5,323 nucleotides of DNA, taken from contig JAEZKS010000201.1 in assembly GCA_023436075.1 (NCBI GenBank), positions 1-5,323 of the forward strand, written 5' to 3'. The DNA comes from Methanobacteriota archaeon (GTDB taxonomy: Archaea; Halobacteriota; Methanocellia; Methanocellales; Methanocellaceae). How positions within the stretch are numbered: the first letter of the stretch is position 1; each line of letters begins with the position of its first letter. Of the stretch, positions 1 through 5,323 are shown piece after piece. The notes beneath the pieces were generated by a model. That model made no database searches. It was not told the origin of the DNA and was given only the letters and a program-made list of their open reading frames with translations. A program made the position numbers and the translations under genes.

Positions 1-322
1 GCGGCTCCTGACCGGCGAACATCCGGCTGATCCTGGCTGCCGTTTCCACGTCTAGCAGGTCGTAGATCGTCATCTTTAGCAGAGTGGCACGGTCCTGGCC
101 CAGGTACCGGCAGACTGAGCCGCTGACGTCTGTCAGCCGCCCGTCCGAGATATCGATCATGAAGATGGCATCGTTGCTTTCGTCCAGAAACGCCCGGAAG
201 CGCTCCAGGTCGGCCAGTCGCCGCTGCAGCTCCGGATAATAACTCTTACGGAAGGACCTCTCGCCGAGGCCGATGATCCTGTCCCTCAACGGATCACGGT
301 GTTCGTCGGATTCAGAGTGCAT
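1..322 (-). CDS. PAS-domain sensor protein, 5' part only (probable histidine kinase)
   Basis: This reading frame is open from an ATG at 320-322 to the window edge, giving 107 codons; the C-terminal part lies outside. Residues 15-40 are a charged, probably helical lead-in containing GLGERSFRKSYYPELQ. From about residue 40 a PAS fold begins (LERFRAFLDESNDAIFMID, then a Y-L-G-Q stretch near 73-76 and LLKMTIYDLLD). No signal peptide or membrane segment is seen, so it starts as a soluble cytoplasmic sensor. The ATG lies inside the last codons of the dehydrogenase gene (11 bp overlap), with GAGG about 12 nt upstream, which points to translational coupling. PAS domains bind small ligands or cofactors and usually pass the signal to a kinase or other output domain. 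That output is not visible here, so 'histidine kinase' is inferred from the family and context. The N-terminal lead-in resembles, from memory, PAS kinases found beside ErcA-type dehydrogenases. Confidence 0.85.
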   Translation of the reverse strand, partial: MHSESDEHRDPLRDRIIGLGERSFRKSYYPELQRRLADLERFRAFLDESNDAIFMIDISDGRLTDVSGSVCRYLGQDRATLLKMTIYDLLDVETAARISRMFAGQEP

Positions 323-1481
323 TTTCGAAGATCGCCTCGATGTCTTTCTGTTCAGGCAGCCGTGGGTTCGTCGCCATGCATAAGTCGTCCATCGCGTGGC
401 GCGCCAGTTCCGGGATGTCTTCCCGGCGGACGCCCAGGGACGAGAGGCTGCGGTCGGTGCCTGTCTTTTGCTGCAGCTCCGTGATCCGTCCCAGCACGGC
501 CCGCCTGATCGTGGCACTGTCGGAGCCTTTCAGACCTTTCAGGCCGAGCGCTTCGCCGATGTCCCGAAAGCCTCGCGGGGCCGCATCGAAGTTATAGTCC
601 ACGACAAATGGCAGCAGGCTGGCATTGCACTGGCCATGGGGAAGATTCAACAGTCCCCCGAGGCTATGTGACATGGCATGGACGGCGCCGAGGCTCGCAT
701 TGGAGAACGCCAGGCCAGCCTCGAGGCTGCCGAGCATCATCCGGCCCCGCAGTTCCAGGTCGTCGGGTCGTTTCATGACTGCAGCCAGGTTGGAGCTGAT
801 CATACGGATCGCCTCGAATGCGCTCAGGTCAGTGTATGGCGAATGTGCGTTGGAAACGTAAGCCTCGATCGCGTGGGTCAGCGCATCCATGCCCGTGCAC
901 GCCGTCAGCTCCCGTGGCATGGTAAGCGTCGCCGCCGGGTCGATGAGAGCCACGTCGGGCACGACGGTCTTGCTGACGATGGCGATCTTCATCTTCCTGA
1001 CATGGTCCATGATGATGGCGAACTGGGAAACGTCGGCCGACGTGCCGGCTGTCGTAGGGATGCAGATCAGCGGCGGCCCGGGAATGGGCACGTTGTCCAC
1101 GCCCTCGAACTCGAGAATGTTCCTGCCATTGGTGCTCACGATGCCGATGCCCTTGGCGCAATCCATCGGGCTCCCGCCGCCGACGGCCACGATCAGGTTG
1201 CACCCGTTTTCTTCGTACATCCGGGCGCCGGCCATGACCTCGTCTTCGCCAGGGTTTGGCCGAACGCCGGCGAAGACGACGTGCCTGAGCCCTGCGCTTT
1301 CGAGGCTGGCGATCACACGCTCCGTGATTCCCGAATCGATGACGCCCCCGTCAGTGACCACCAGCACGGTGCCTGCCCCGAGGTTCCGGGCATAGCGTCC
1401 GGCCAGGCCCATAGCGTCCTTCCCGAAGACGAACTCTGGCGCAACGAATTTTCTAAGCTCAAGTATGCTCTCCCTGTTCAT
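312..1481 (-). CDS. ercA: Iron-containing alcohol dehydrogenase family protein, ErcA-like
   Basis: A complete 389-residue group III (iron-type) alcohol dehydrogenase, the usual length for the family. The N-terminal half carries the nucleotide-binding part, with GGGSPMD at 101-107 and IPTTAGTSADVSQF at 141-154. The helical C-terminal half carries the metal site: D199, H203, H268 and H282, with spacings matching FucO-type enzymes, plus H272 nearby. All expected metal ligands are present, so NAD(P)-linked interconversion of an alcohol and an aldehyde is possible; the substrate cannot be read from the sequence. The opening ELRKFVAPEFVFG, the ILEFEGVD stretch and the C-terminal TNPR resemble ErcA, an Fe-ADH-like protein implicated in regulating ethanol oxidation with sensor kinases in Pseudomonas. 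The symbol is given on remembered similarity and does not prove a regulatory role. The protein is soluble. ATG 1481 is chosen because conserved sequence begins at about residue 9; its Shine-Dalgarno is weak. The 3' end overlaps the next PAS sensor gene. Confidence 0.93.
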   Translation of the reverse strand: MNRESILELRKFVAPEFVFGKDAMGLAGRYARNLGAGTVLVVTDGGVIDSGITERVIASLESAGLRHVVFAGVRPNPGEDEVMAGARMYEENGCNLIVAVGGGSPMDCAKGIGIVSTNGRNILEFEGVDNVPIPGPPLICIPTTAGTSADVSQFAIIMDHVRKMKIAIVSKTVVPDVALIDPAATLTMPRELTACTGMDALTHAIEAYVSNAHSPYTDLSAFEAIRMISSNLAAVMKRPDDLELRGRMMLGSLEAGLAFSNASLGAVHAMSHSLGGLLNLPHGQCNASLLPFVVDYNFDAAPRGFRDIGEALGLKGLKGSDSATIRRAVLGRITELQQKTGTDRSLSSLGVRREDIPELARHAMDDLCMATNPRLPEQKDIEAIFENAL

Positions 1482-1506
1482 GCGGGCACTCGTCCATCCT
1501 TTACCT

Positions 1507-1526
1507 GATAAAAATCAACGTTTATC
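1507..1526. repeat. Inverted repeat upstream of the dehydrogenase gene
   Basis: GATAAA (1507-1512) and TTTATC (1521-1526) are perfect 6 bp inverted arms around an 8 nt spacer that itself runs into AACGTT. It lies 25-45 nt before the dehydrogenase start codon, downstream of the candidate TATA box. It could be an operator for a dimeric regulator. A weak leader hairpin or chance in AT-rich DNA are alternatives. Confidence 0.35.
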
Positions 1527-1554
1527 GTTTAAGTGTTTTTTCATTTTCACTTTT

Positions 1555-1562
1555 TTATTTAA
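1555..1562 (-). promoter_or_regulatory. Candidate archaeal TATA box for the dehydrogenase/PAS sensor pair
   Basis: On the minus strand this reads TTAAATAA inside a very AT-rich stretch, about 75 nt before the dehydrogenase ATG. With normal archaeal spacing, transcription would begin near 1533 and leave a leader of roughly 50 nt. The surrounding AT-richness allows other placements, so the exact box is uncertain. Confidence 0.35.
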
Positions 1563-1595
1563 CATTTAGAAACTAAGCCCATGCCGACATGATGT

Positions 1596-4253
1596 TTATT
1601 CTATCGCGGGCAGCATGATCACGAACCGGGTGCCCTCCGTGTGATCGCCGTTGACGCGGTCTTCCACCCACACTTTGCCGCGGAAATCTTCCACGAGCGT
1701 CCGGACCAGGTGCAGCCCGAGGCCCCGGCCGCTCGCCTTCGCATTGACGTGCCCGGAGCGCGAGAACAGCCTGCCTTTCTGCTCGTCAGGTATGCCCGGG
1801 CCGTCGTCCTCGATGGCGACAAGGCAGTATTTGCGTCCGCCCACCCAGGCCATGCCCAAGTGCACGTCGACGGCAAGCGATCCTGCCGAATGCTTGATGG
1901 CATTGTGGATGATGTTGGAGAACACGTCATCCAGCAGGTCGTTAGCCATGACCGAGCAGTCGCAGTCGGCATCGACGCTGATCCGGATATTCCGTCCAGG
2001 GACATCGCCGTACCTGGGCGCGATCTCCTTCAGCCTGTCGGCGATCTTAATTTCCTTGAACTTCAGGCCGCCTTCCCTGACTTTCTGCAGCTTTCGCACA
2101 TTGGCGATCAGCTTTGAGCTGGCCTCGATCGCCTCCAGCGGCCGGGCGATCAGCTCCCGGGAGTCCCGGTCGAGCGGCAGCGTGGACAGGGCCACCTCGA
2201 GGAAGCCGATGCCGATCTGGTTGAGGTTGTTGATGTCGTGGCCCATCAGGTCCAGGTATAGCTCGGCCTGCGCTTTAGCGTCATGAAGCTCATCCTCCCA
2301 TTGCTTGCGTTCGGTAATGTCGAAGATCGTGGCCAGGCAGGTCTGCCCGCCATGATAGCTGATGAGTGTCACGGACAGCTCTACCCACCGTACTTCTCCA
2401 GATTTCCGCCTGATTTTGGCCTCGTATGTCGACGGCACCTCCGGTACGCCCTGCTGTCGCGCCATTCCCCGGCTCCGCATCATTTCCTGGTGCTCCTGGT
2501 CCGCCAGCTCCCAGTAGTTCATCTTTAGCAACTCGTCCCTGCCATATTCTGAAATTTGCTCGAGCGCAGGGTTGACGTAGATCATCTCTGTCCCCTGGAA
2601 GAGCATGATTCCGGCTTTCATAGTCTCGGCGAGGACACGAAACTTCTCCTCGCTCTCCTTCAGGGCATCTTCTGCGCGCTTGCGCTCGGTGATGTCGCGA
2701 ATGAATGAGCAGTTGTACTCCTTTCCGTCGTAGACCAGGTAGTACACCGATATTTCGCCTGGGAAGAAGCTGCCGTCCTTCCTTCGGAGCGAGGCCTCGA
2801 AGGTGAATGAGCCACGCTCCATGATCTCTTTCCAGTGTTCCGTCCAGCTTTCTACGGTCCATGAGGGGCACGTGTCGAAAGCGGTCATGGCGTGCATCTC
2901 TTCCCTGGTGTAGCCGAAGGTCCGGCAGGCCGCCTCGTTGACGTAGACAAAGTGGCTGTCCGGGGTCACCCAGAGAATCATATCTCCGGCCCGGTCCATG
3001 GTAAACTGGGTCAGCTTCAGGGCCTCTTCTGCACGCTTGCGTTCGGTGATGTCCCGGTTGATGCCCCGGTAGCCACGGAAGCTGCCATCACTGTTGAAGA
3101 CGGGCATGCCATTTGTCTCCAGATAGATGATGCGGCCGTCCTTCCGCCGGGCCCGGTACCCGACGAGTTCCACCGGTGTCTTCCACCGGACAGCCTCGTC
3201 TATGAGTGACCCGAACTTCTCACGGTCTGCCGGGACGATGAACTCGAAGGGCTGCTTTCCGATGATCTCTTCCACATCATAGCCTGTAATGTCCCTGGCG
3301 CGGGAGCTGGCGTAGGTGATCCTGAAATCACCGTCTACCTCCCAGACCATGTCGTTGATGTTCTCTACCAGACTGCGATATTTTTCTTCGCTCTCCCGGA
3401 GCGCATTTTCTGCGTTCATCCGGTCCGTGACATTGCGTACATGCTCGATGACGCCGATGACGTCGTTTCGTTCGTCGGTAAGCGGGTAAGCGTGTATATC
3501 GAGCCATCCGATCTGTCGGCCGCTCTCGTCCTGGAACGGCACGATTTCGCTCTCTGCCACCTTATTTTCGATCGCCCTGATGCTCGGGCATTTAACGCAC
3601 GCCGCCGCCCGTCCGTGGAATACTTCATGGCATTTCCTGCCCTTGAGGGGCGTCCGGAACGAGTACCATTGTTCCATTACGTGATTGACCCGGAGAATGT
3701 TCAGGTCTTTATCCAGAATGCTGATGCCATCTTGAAAAGAGTCGAAAATGTTGTTGAGGAACTTCTCGCTGCCCTTCAACTGTTCCTCGTAGTTTTTGCG
3801 AGAGGTGATCTCACCGGAAATCCCTGCGATCCGTGACAGGTTTCCATGCTCGTCCCGCACCGGGTAGGTCCGGCTGGAGATCCACTTCACCCGGCCGCCG
3901 GGAGTAATAATGCGGTACTCGATGGTGTTTTCAAGTGCGATCTCGCCTCGTACCTGCCCTTCGATGAAAGCTTCCACCCGGCCCCGGTCCTCAGGAATGA
4001 CTGCATTCTTCCAGGACCGTGCGTCACAGTATATCTCGTCTACGGGCCTTTCCCAGATCTTCTCGTAAGCCGGACTGAAATAGATGGCTTTGTGCCAGTC
4101 CGAAGTGAACATGAAAATGACTTCGTCGACACTTCCGGCGATCAGATCGAGTATCCGGTCACTGTCTGAGAGCTTTGTCTCAGGCAGTTCCTGGCCACAC
4201 CGCAAGGACTCTGCAGCCGCATTACAGCGAGTCTCTTTCGGATCTTTGATCAA
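1596..4253 (-). CDS. Soluble sensor histidine kinase with five PAS domains
   Basis: 885 residues with no signal peptide or membrane segment, so a cytoplasmic sensor. Five PAS domains lie in series at about 30-155, 165-280, 286-405, 411-525 and 533-650. Most end in the DITERK-type linker (DITERKRAE at 401-409 and 520-528, DITERK at 645-650). The kinase core follows: H-box LMGHDINNLNQ with phosphoacceptor H672, N-box NIIHNAIKHS (N784), G1 box D816-x-G818-x-G820, and G2 box GRGLGL (842-847). The C-terminus EGTRFVIMLP is typical of the HATPase domain. It should autophosphorylate and pass the phosphate to a response regulator; none is fused or encoded here. PAS2 carries three cysteines (C208, C219, C222). 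The start is a TTG at 4251-4253, preceded by GGAGG at 5 nt spacing. The frame is open farther upstream but has no ATG, GTG or TTG there. The signal sensed is unknown. The dehydrogenase/PAS pair follows 114 bp downstream and may be co-transcribed. Confidence 0.95.
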   Translation of the reverse strand: MIKDPKETRCNAAAESLRCGQELPETKLSDSDRILDLIAGSVDEVIFMFTSDWHKAIYFSPAYEKIWERPVDEIYCDARSWKNAVIPEDRGRVEAFIEGQVRGEIALENTIEYRIITPGGRVKWISSRTYPVRDEHGNLSRIAGISGEITSRKNYEEQLKGSEKFLNNIFDSFQDGISILDKDLNILRVNHVMEQWYSFRTPLKGRKCHEVFHGRAAACVKCPSIRAIENKVAESEIVPFQDESGRQIGWLDIHAYPLTDERNDVIGVIEHVRNVTDRMNAENALRESEEKYRSLVENINDMVWEVDGDFRITYASSRARDITGYDVEEIIGKQPFEFIVPADREKFGSLIDEAVRWKTPVELVGYRARRKDGRIIYLETNGMPVFNSDGSFRGYRGINRDITERKRAEEALKLTQFTMDRAGDMILWVTPDSHFVYVNEAACRTFGYTREEMHAMTAFDTCPSWTVESWTEHWKEIMERGSFTFEASLRRKDGSFFPGEISVYYLVYDGKEYNCSFIRDITERKRAEDALKESEEKFRVLAETMKAGIMLFQGTEMIYVNPALEQISEYGRDELLKMNYWELADQEHQEMMRSRGMARQQGVPEVPSTYEAKIRRKSGEVRWVELSVTLISYHGGQTCLATIFDITERKQWEDELHDAKAQAELYLDLMGHDINNLNQIGIGFLEVALSTLPLDRDSRELIARPLEAIEASSKLIANVRKLQKVREGGLKFKEIKIADRLKEIAPRYGDVPGRNIRISVDADCDCSVMANDLLDDVFSNIIHNAIKHSAGSLAVDVHLGMAWVGGRKYCLVAIEDDGPGIPDEQKGRLFSRSGHVNAKASGRGLGLHLVRTLVEDFRGKVWVEDRVNGDHTEGTRFVIMLPAIE
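2658..2699 (-). repeat. Intragenic repeat, PAS4-PAS5 linker copy
   Basis: This 42 bp stretch matches 3015-3056 at 38 of 42 positions. Both encode the DITERKRAE(D/E)ALK linker at the end of a PAS domain. A more diverged third copy lies near 2300-2328. This fits PAS domain duplication within the gene, or strong conservation of the linker helix. Confidence 0.75.
3015..3056 (-). repeat. Intragenic repeat, PAS3-PAS4 linker copy
   Basis: Partner of the copy at 2658-2699 (38 of 42 identical), 357 bp away, which is one PAS-plus-linker unit. The spacing is a whole number of codons (119), as expected from in-frame domain duplication. Confidence 0.75.
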
Positions 4254-4255
4254 CT

Positions 4256-4264
4256 CTTCCTCCA
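4256..4264 (-). promoter_or_regulatory. Strong ribosome binding site that fixes the TTG start of the kinase
   Basis: The minus strand reads TGGAGGAAGAG followed by TTG. GGAGG sits 5 nt before the TTG at 4253, a near-ideal Shine-Dalgarno arrangement, and no other usual start codon exists upstream in this frame back to the transporter gene. Confidence 0.8.
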
Positions 4265-4302
4265 GCTTGACATGATCGCCATCATGCTCGTTGAAAATGT
4301 GC

Positions 4303-4317
4303 AGGGGAACACCCCCT
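4303..4317. repeat. Short GC-rich inverted repeat near the predicted kinase transcription start
   Basis: AGGGG (4303-4307) and CCCCT (4313-4317) form perfect 5 bp arms around a 5 nt loop. The element stands out in an AT-rich gap and lies about 30 nt downstream of the TATA-like box. It could be an operator overlapping the start site or a small 5' leader hairpin. Confidence 0.4.
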
Positions 4318-4339
4318 AATGATCCTTCAATAAAAACGT

Positions 4340-4356
4340 AAAATATAAAAACTTTG
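4340..4356 (-). promoter_or_regulatory. Archaeal BRE/TATA promoter of the kinase gene
   Basis: The minus strand reads CAAAG followed by TTTTTATATTTT, a good match to an archaeal BRE plus TATA box. Normal spacing puts the transcription start near 4320, giving a leader of about 65-70 nt with a good Shine-Dalgarno before the TTG. The T-rich run could also help end transcription of the upstream ABC gene. Confidence 0.6.
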
Positions 4357-4384
4357 GGATTGATGGTTGTCGCGGTATGATAGT

Positions 4385-4399
4385 CGCATACGGCATGCG
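4385..4399. terminator. Possible hairpin just after the ABC ATPase gene
   Basis: CGCAT (4385-4389) and ATGCG (4395-4399) are perfect 5 bp inverted arms with a 5 nt loop, starting 8 nt past the ABC stop codon. A T-tract does not follow directly; T-rich sequence comes about 30 nt later, at the kinase promoter. Terminator function is therefore only a guess. Confidence 0.3.
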
Positions 4400-4406
4400 C
4401 TCTCTT

Positions 4407-5285
4407 TCAGGCTTCCGAGGTCATCAGCCTGACATAGATGTCTTCGAGCGCCGACTGCTTGATCGACAGGTCGGCCAGCGCCCAGTTATTGTCTGAAATT
4501 TCGCGGAGCAGGCCGGCGATCTTGCCGACGTCCGACGTCCGGTAGACGTAGTTGCCCTCGCTCATCTCCAGGTCCAGCGCCCGGTCCGCCTTGAAGATCA
4601 CCTGGTACTCCCGGCTGCCCAGCGACTTCCGGATCGCATCCATGTTGTCGCAGACCAGCATTTTCCCGTTCTTCAGGATGGCCACCCGGTCGCAGATGTA
4701 CTCGACGTGGAACAGGTTGTGGGCACTGAGCACGATGGTCTTGCCCTCATCGCGCAGCGACTTGAGGTAGTCGATGATGAAAAACGATGTCAGCGGGTCC
4801 AGGCCGGAGTTGGGCTCGTCCAGGATGAGCAGCTTCGGGTCGTGCAGCAGCGTCCGGGCGATGGAGACTTTTCGCTTCATTCCCTTCGAAAGCTCGCCTG
4901 TCAGCTTCTGCTTATCCTGCAACTTCAGCGAGCCCAGCAGCAGGTCGATGCGCTCTCTGGCCTTGCCAGCCGGCATGCCGTATAACTGTGAAAAGAACAT
5001 CAGGTACTCGGTTACCGTCATGTTCTCGTACAGGGGACTTTCCTCGGGCAGGTAGCCAATATGGCGCTTCACCCGTGTGCTGTCCTTCGTCATGTCCATG
5101 CCCATGATCTCGACAGTGCCACTGGTCGGTGCAGTCAGGCCCACCATCATCTTCAGCGTGGTGCTCTTCCCGGCGCCGTTGTGTCCGATGATCCCGAGAA
5201 TTTCGCCATCCGCCACCTCTAAATTAAGATCGCTGACAGCTGCAAAATGTTTATATAATTTAGTAACCCCTGTCAGTTTAATCAT
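4407..5285 (-). CDS. ABC transporter ATP-binding protein, ABC-2 (CcmA/NatA/DrrA-like) exporter type
   Basis: A complete 292-residue ATPase subunit. Walker A is GHNGAGKST (34-42); the Q-loop region is GYLPEESPLYENMT (77-90), with glutamate where many ABC ATPases have glutamine; the signature is LSKGMKRKV (132-140); Walker B and D-loop are LLILDEPNSGLDP (152-164); the H-loop histidine is H189 in LSAHN. Residues about 220-292 form a C-terminal extension like that of DrrA-type ATPases, ending in LEDIYVRLMTSEA. Such proteins sit on the inner face of the membrane and drive an ABC-2 permease, often exporting drugs, lipids, ions or polysaccharide. No permease is present on the downstream side, so the partner is either off the right edge or encoded elsewhere, and the substrate is unknown. 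ATG 5285 starts the conserved MIKLTGVTKLY and has AAGGA about 6 nt upstream. Confidence 0.95.
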   Translation of the reverse strand: MIKLTGVTKLYKHFAAVSDLNLEVADGEILGIIGHNGAGKSTTLKMMVGLTAPTSGTVEIMGMDMTKDSTRVKRHIGYLPEESPLYENMTVTEYLMFFSQLYGMPAGKARERIDLLLGSLKLQDKQKLTGELSKGMKRKVSIARTLLHDPKLLILDEPNSGLDPLTSFFIIDYLKSLRDEGKTIVLSAHNLFHVEYICDRVAILKNGKMLVCDNMDAIRKSLGSREYQVIFKADRALDLEMSEGNYVYRTSDVGKIAGLLREISDNNWALADLSIKQSALEDIYVRLMTSEA

Positions 5286-5304
5286 TAGCTATCCTTTGGT
5301 CGAA

Positions 5305-5322
5305 TAAATATATATTCTTTCG
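5305..5322 (-). promoter_or_regulatory. Candidate archaeal promoter of the ABC ATPase gene
   Basis: The minus strand reads CGAAAGA followed by a TATATATTTA box (5305-5314), a plausible BRE plus TATA. The box is only about 20-30 nt before the ATG, so transcription would begin at or very near the start codon. This suggests the ABC gene is first in its transcript, although a promoter farther right cannot be excluded. Confidence 0.5.
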
Positions 5323-5323
5323 G

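Larger units (their letters stand above)
1482..1595. other. AT-rich intergenic gap between the kinase and dehydrogenase genes
   Basis: This 114 bp gap has no credible gene. It holds a candidate TATA box and a 20 bp inverted repeat (listed separately) and an A-rich run on the transcribed strand (T-rich on +, 1536-1560). No clear hairpin-plus-T-tract or long T-tract follows the kinase stop on the minus strand, so read-through from the kinase into the dehydrogenase gene is possible. Confidence 0.7.

Noticed and set aside
1459..1497. A 12-codon upstream frame starting with ATG that overlaps the dehydrogenase start out of frame
   Set aside because: It could be a leader peptide, but it has no properly spaced ribosome binding site and is too short to distinguish from chance.
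678..1508. A 276-codon open frame on the plus strand opposite the dehydrogenase gene
   Set aside because: It is antisense to a gene with full family motifs, its composition is H/R/D-rich without domain features, and GC-rich DNA commonly gives such shadows.
1531..1552. AAGTG...CACTT inverted repeat with a T-rich centre, considered as a terminator
   Set aside because: Arms are only 5 bp around a 12 nt T-rich loop, and on the transcribed minus strand the tract is A-rich, so it does not look like an archaeal terminator for the kinase gene.
1651..2286. A 211-codon plus-strand open frame opposite the kinase catalytic region
   Set aside because: Ser/Arg-rich shadow of the kinase; no domain or ribosome binding site supports it.
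4254..4406. In-frame upstream extension of the kinase, open back to the ABC stop codon
   Set aside because: There is no ATG, GTG or TTG in this stretch; it contains the TATA box, and the TTG at 4253 has an excellent Shine-Dalgarno. About 50 stop-free codons can occur by chance.
1..5323. Search for CRISPR arrays, tRNAs, insertion sequences, toxin-antitoxin or defence genes
   Set aside because: No regularly spaced repeats, cloverleaf-like sequence, transposase or paired small genes were seen; the window is filled by four sensory, metabolic or transport genes.

Overview
The window looks like chromosomal DNA of a methanogenic archaeon, most likely Methanocella or a close relative (Methanocellales). 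This is an inference from three things: AT-rich TATA/BRE-like boxes in the intergenic gaps of an otherwise GC-rich sequence; a soluble multi-PAS histidine kinase whose H-box reads GHDINNLNQ, a form I associate with methanogen kinases; and the overall style of the proteins. No rRNA or taxonomic marker is present, so the assignment is tentative.

All four genes lie on the minus strand. In transcription order, right to left, they are: an ABC-2-type ABC transporter ATPase (4407-5285); a five-PAS soluble sensor histidine kinase (1596-4253); an iron-containing alcohol dehydrogenase family protein of the ErcA type (312-1481); and the first 107 codons of another PAS sensor protein (322 down to the window edge). 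Coding density is high. The two internal gaps (4254-4406 and 1482-1595) are short and AT-rich and hold candidate promoters and inverted repeats. No tRNA, rRNA, CRISPR, insertion sequence or phage gene is visible.

The most interesting unit is the left half. The dehydrogenase-like gene overlaps the start of the next PAS sensor gene by 11 bp, so the two are almost certainly co-transcribed and probably translationally coupled. Its sequence resembles ErcA, the Fe-ADH-like protein tied to sensor kinases in the ethanol-oxidation regulation of Pseudomonas. A second sensor kinase lies just upstream. This suggests an archaeal signalling module in which a dehydrogenase fold generates or senses an alcohol, aldehyde or redox signal for a PAS sensor. 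The ABC ATPase at the right has its own promoter-like sequence and no permease partner in the window; it is probably functionally separate.
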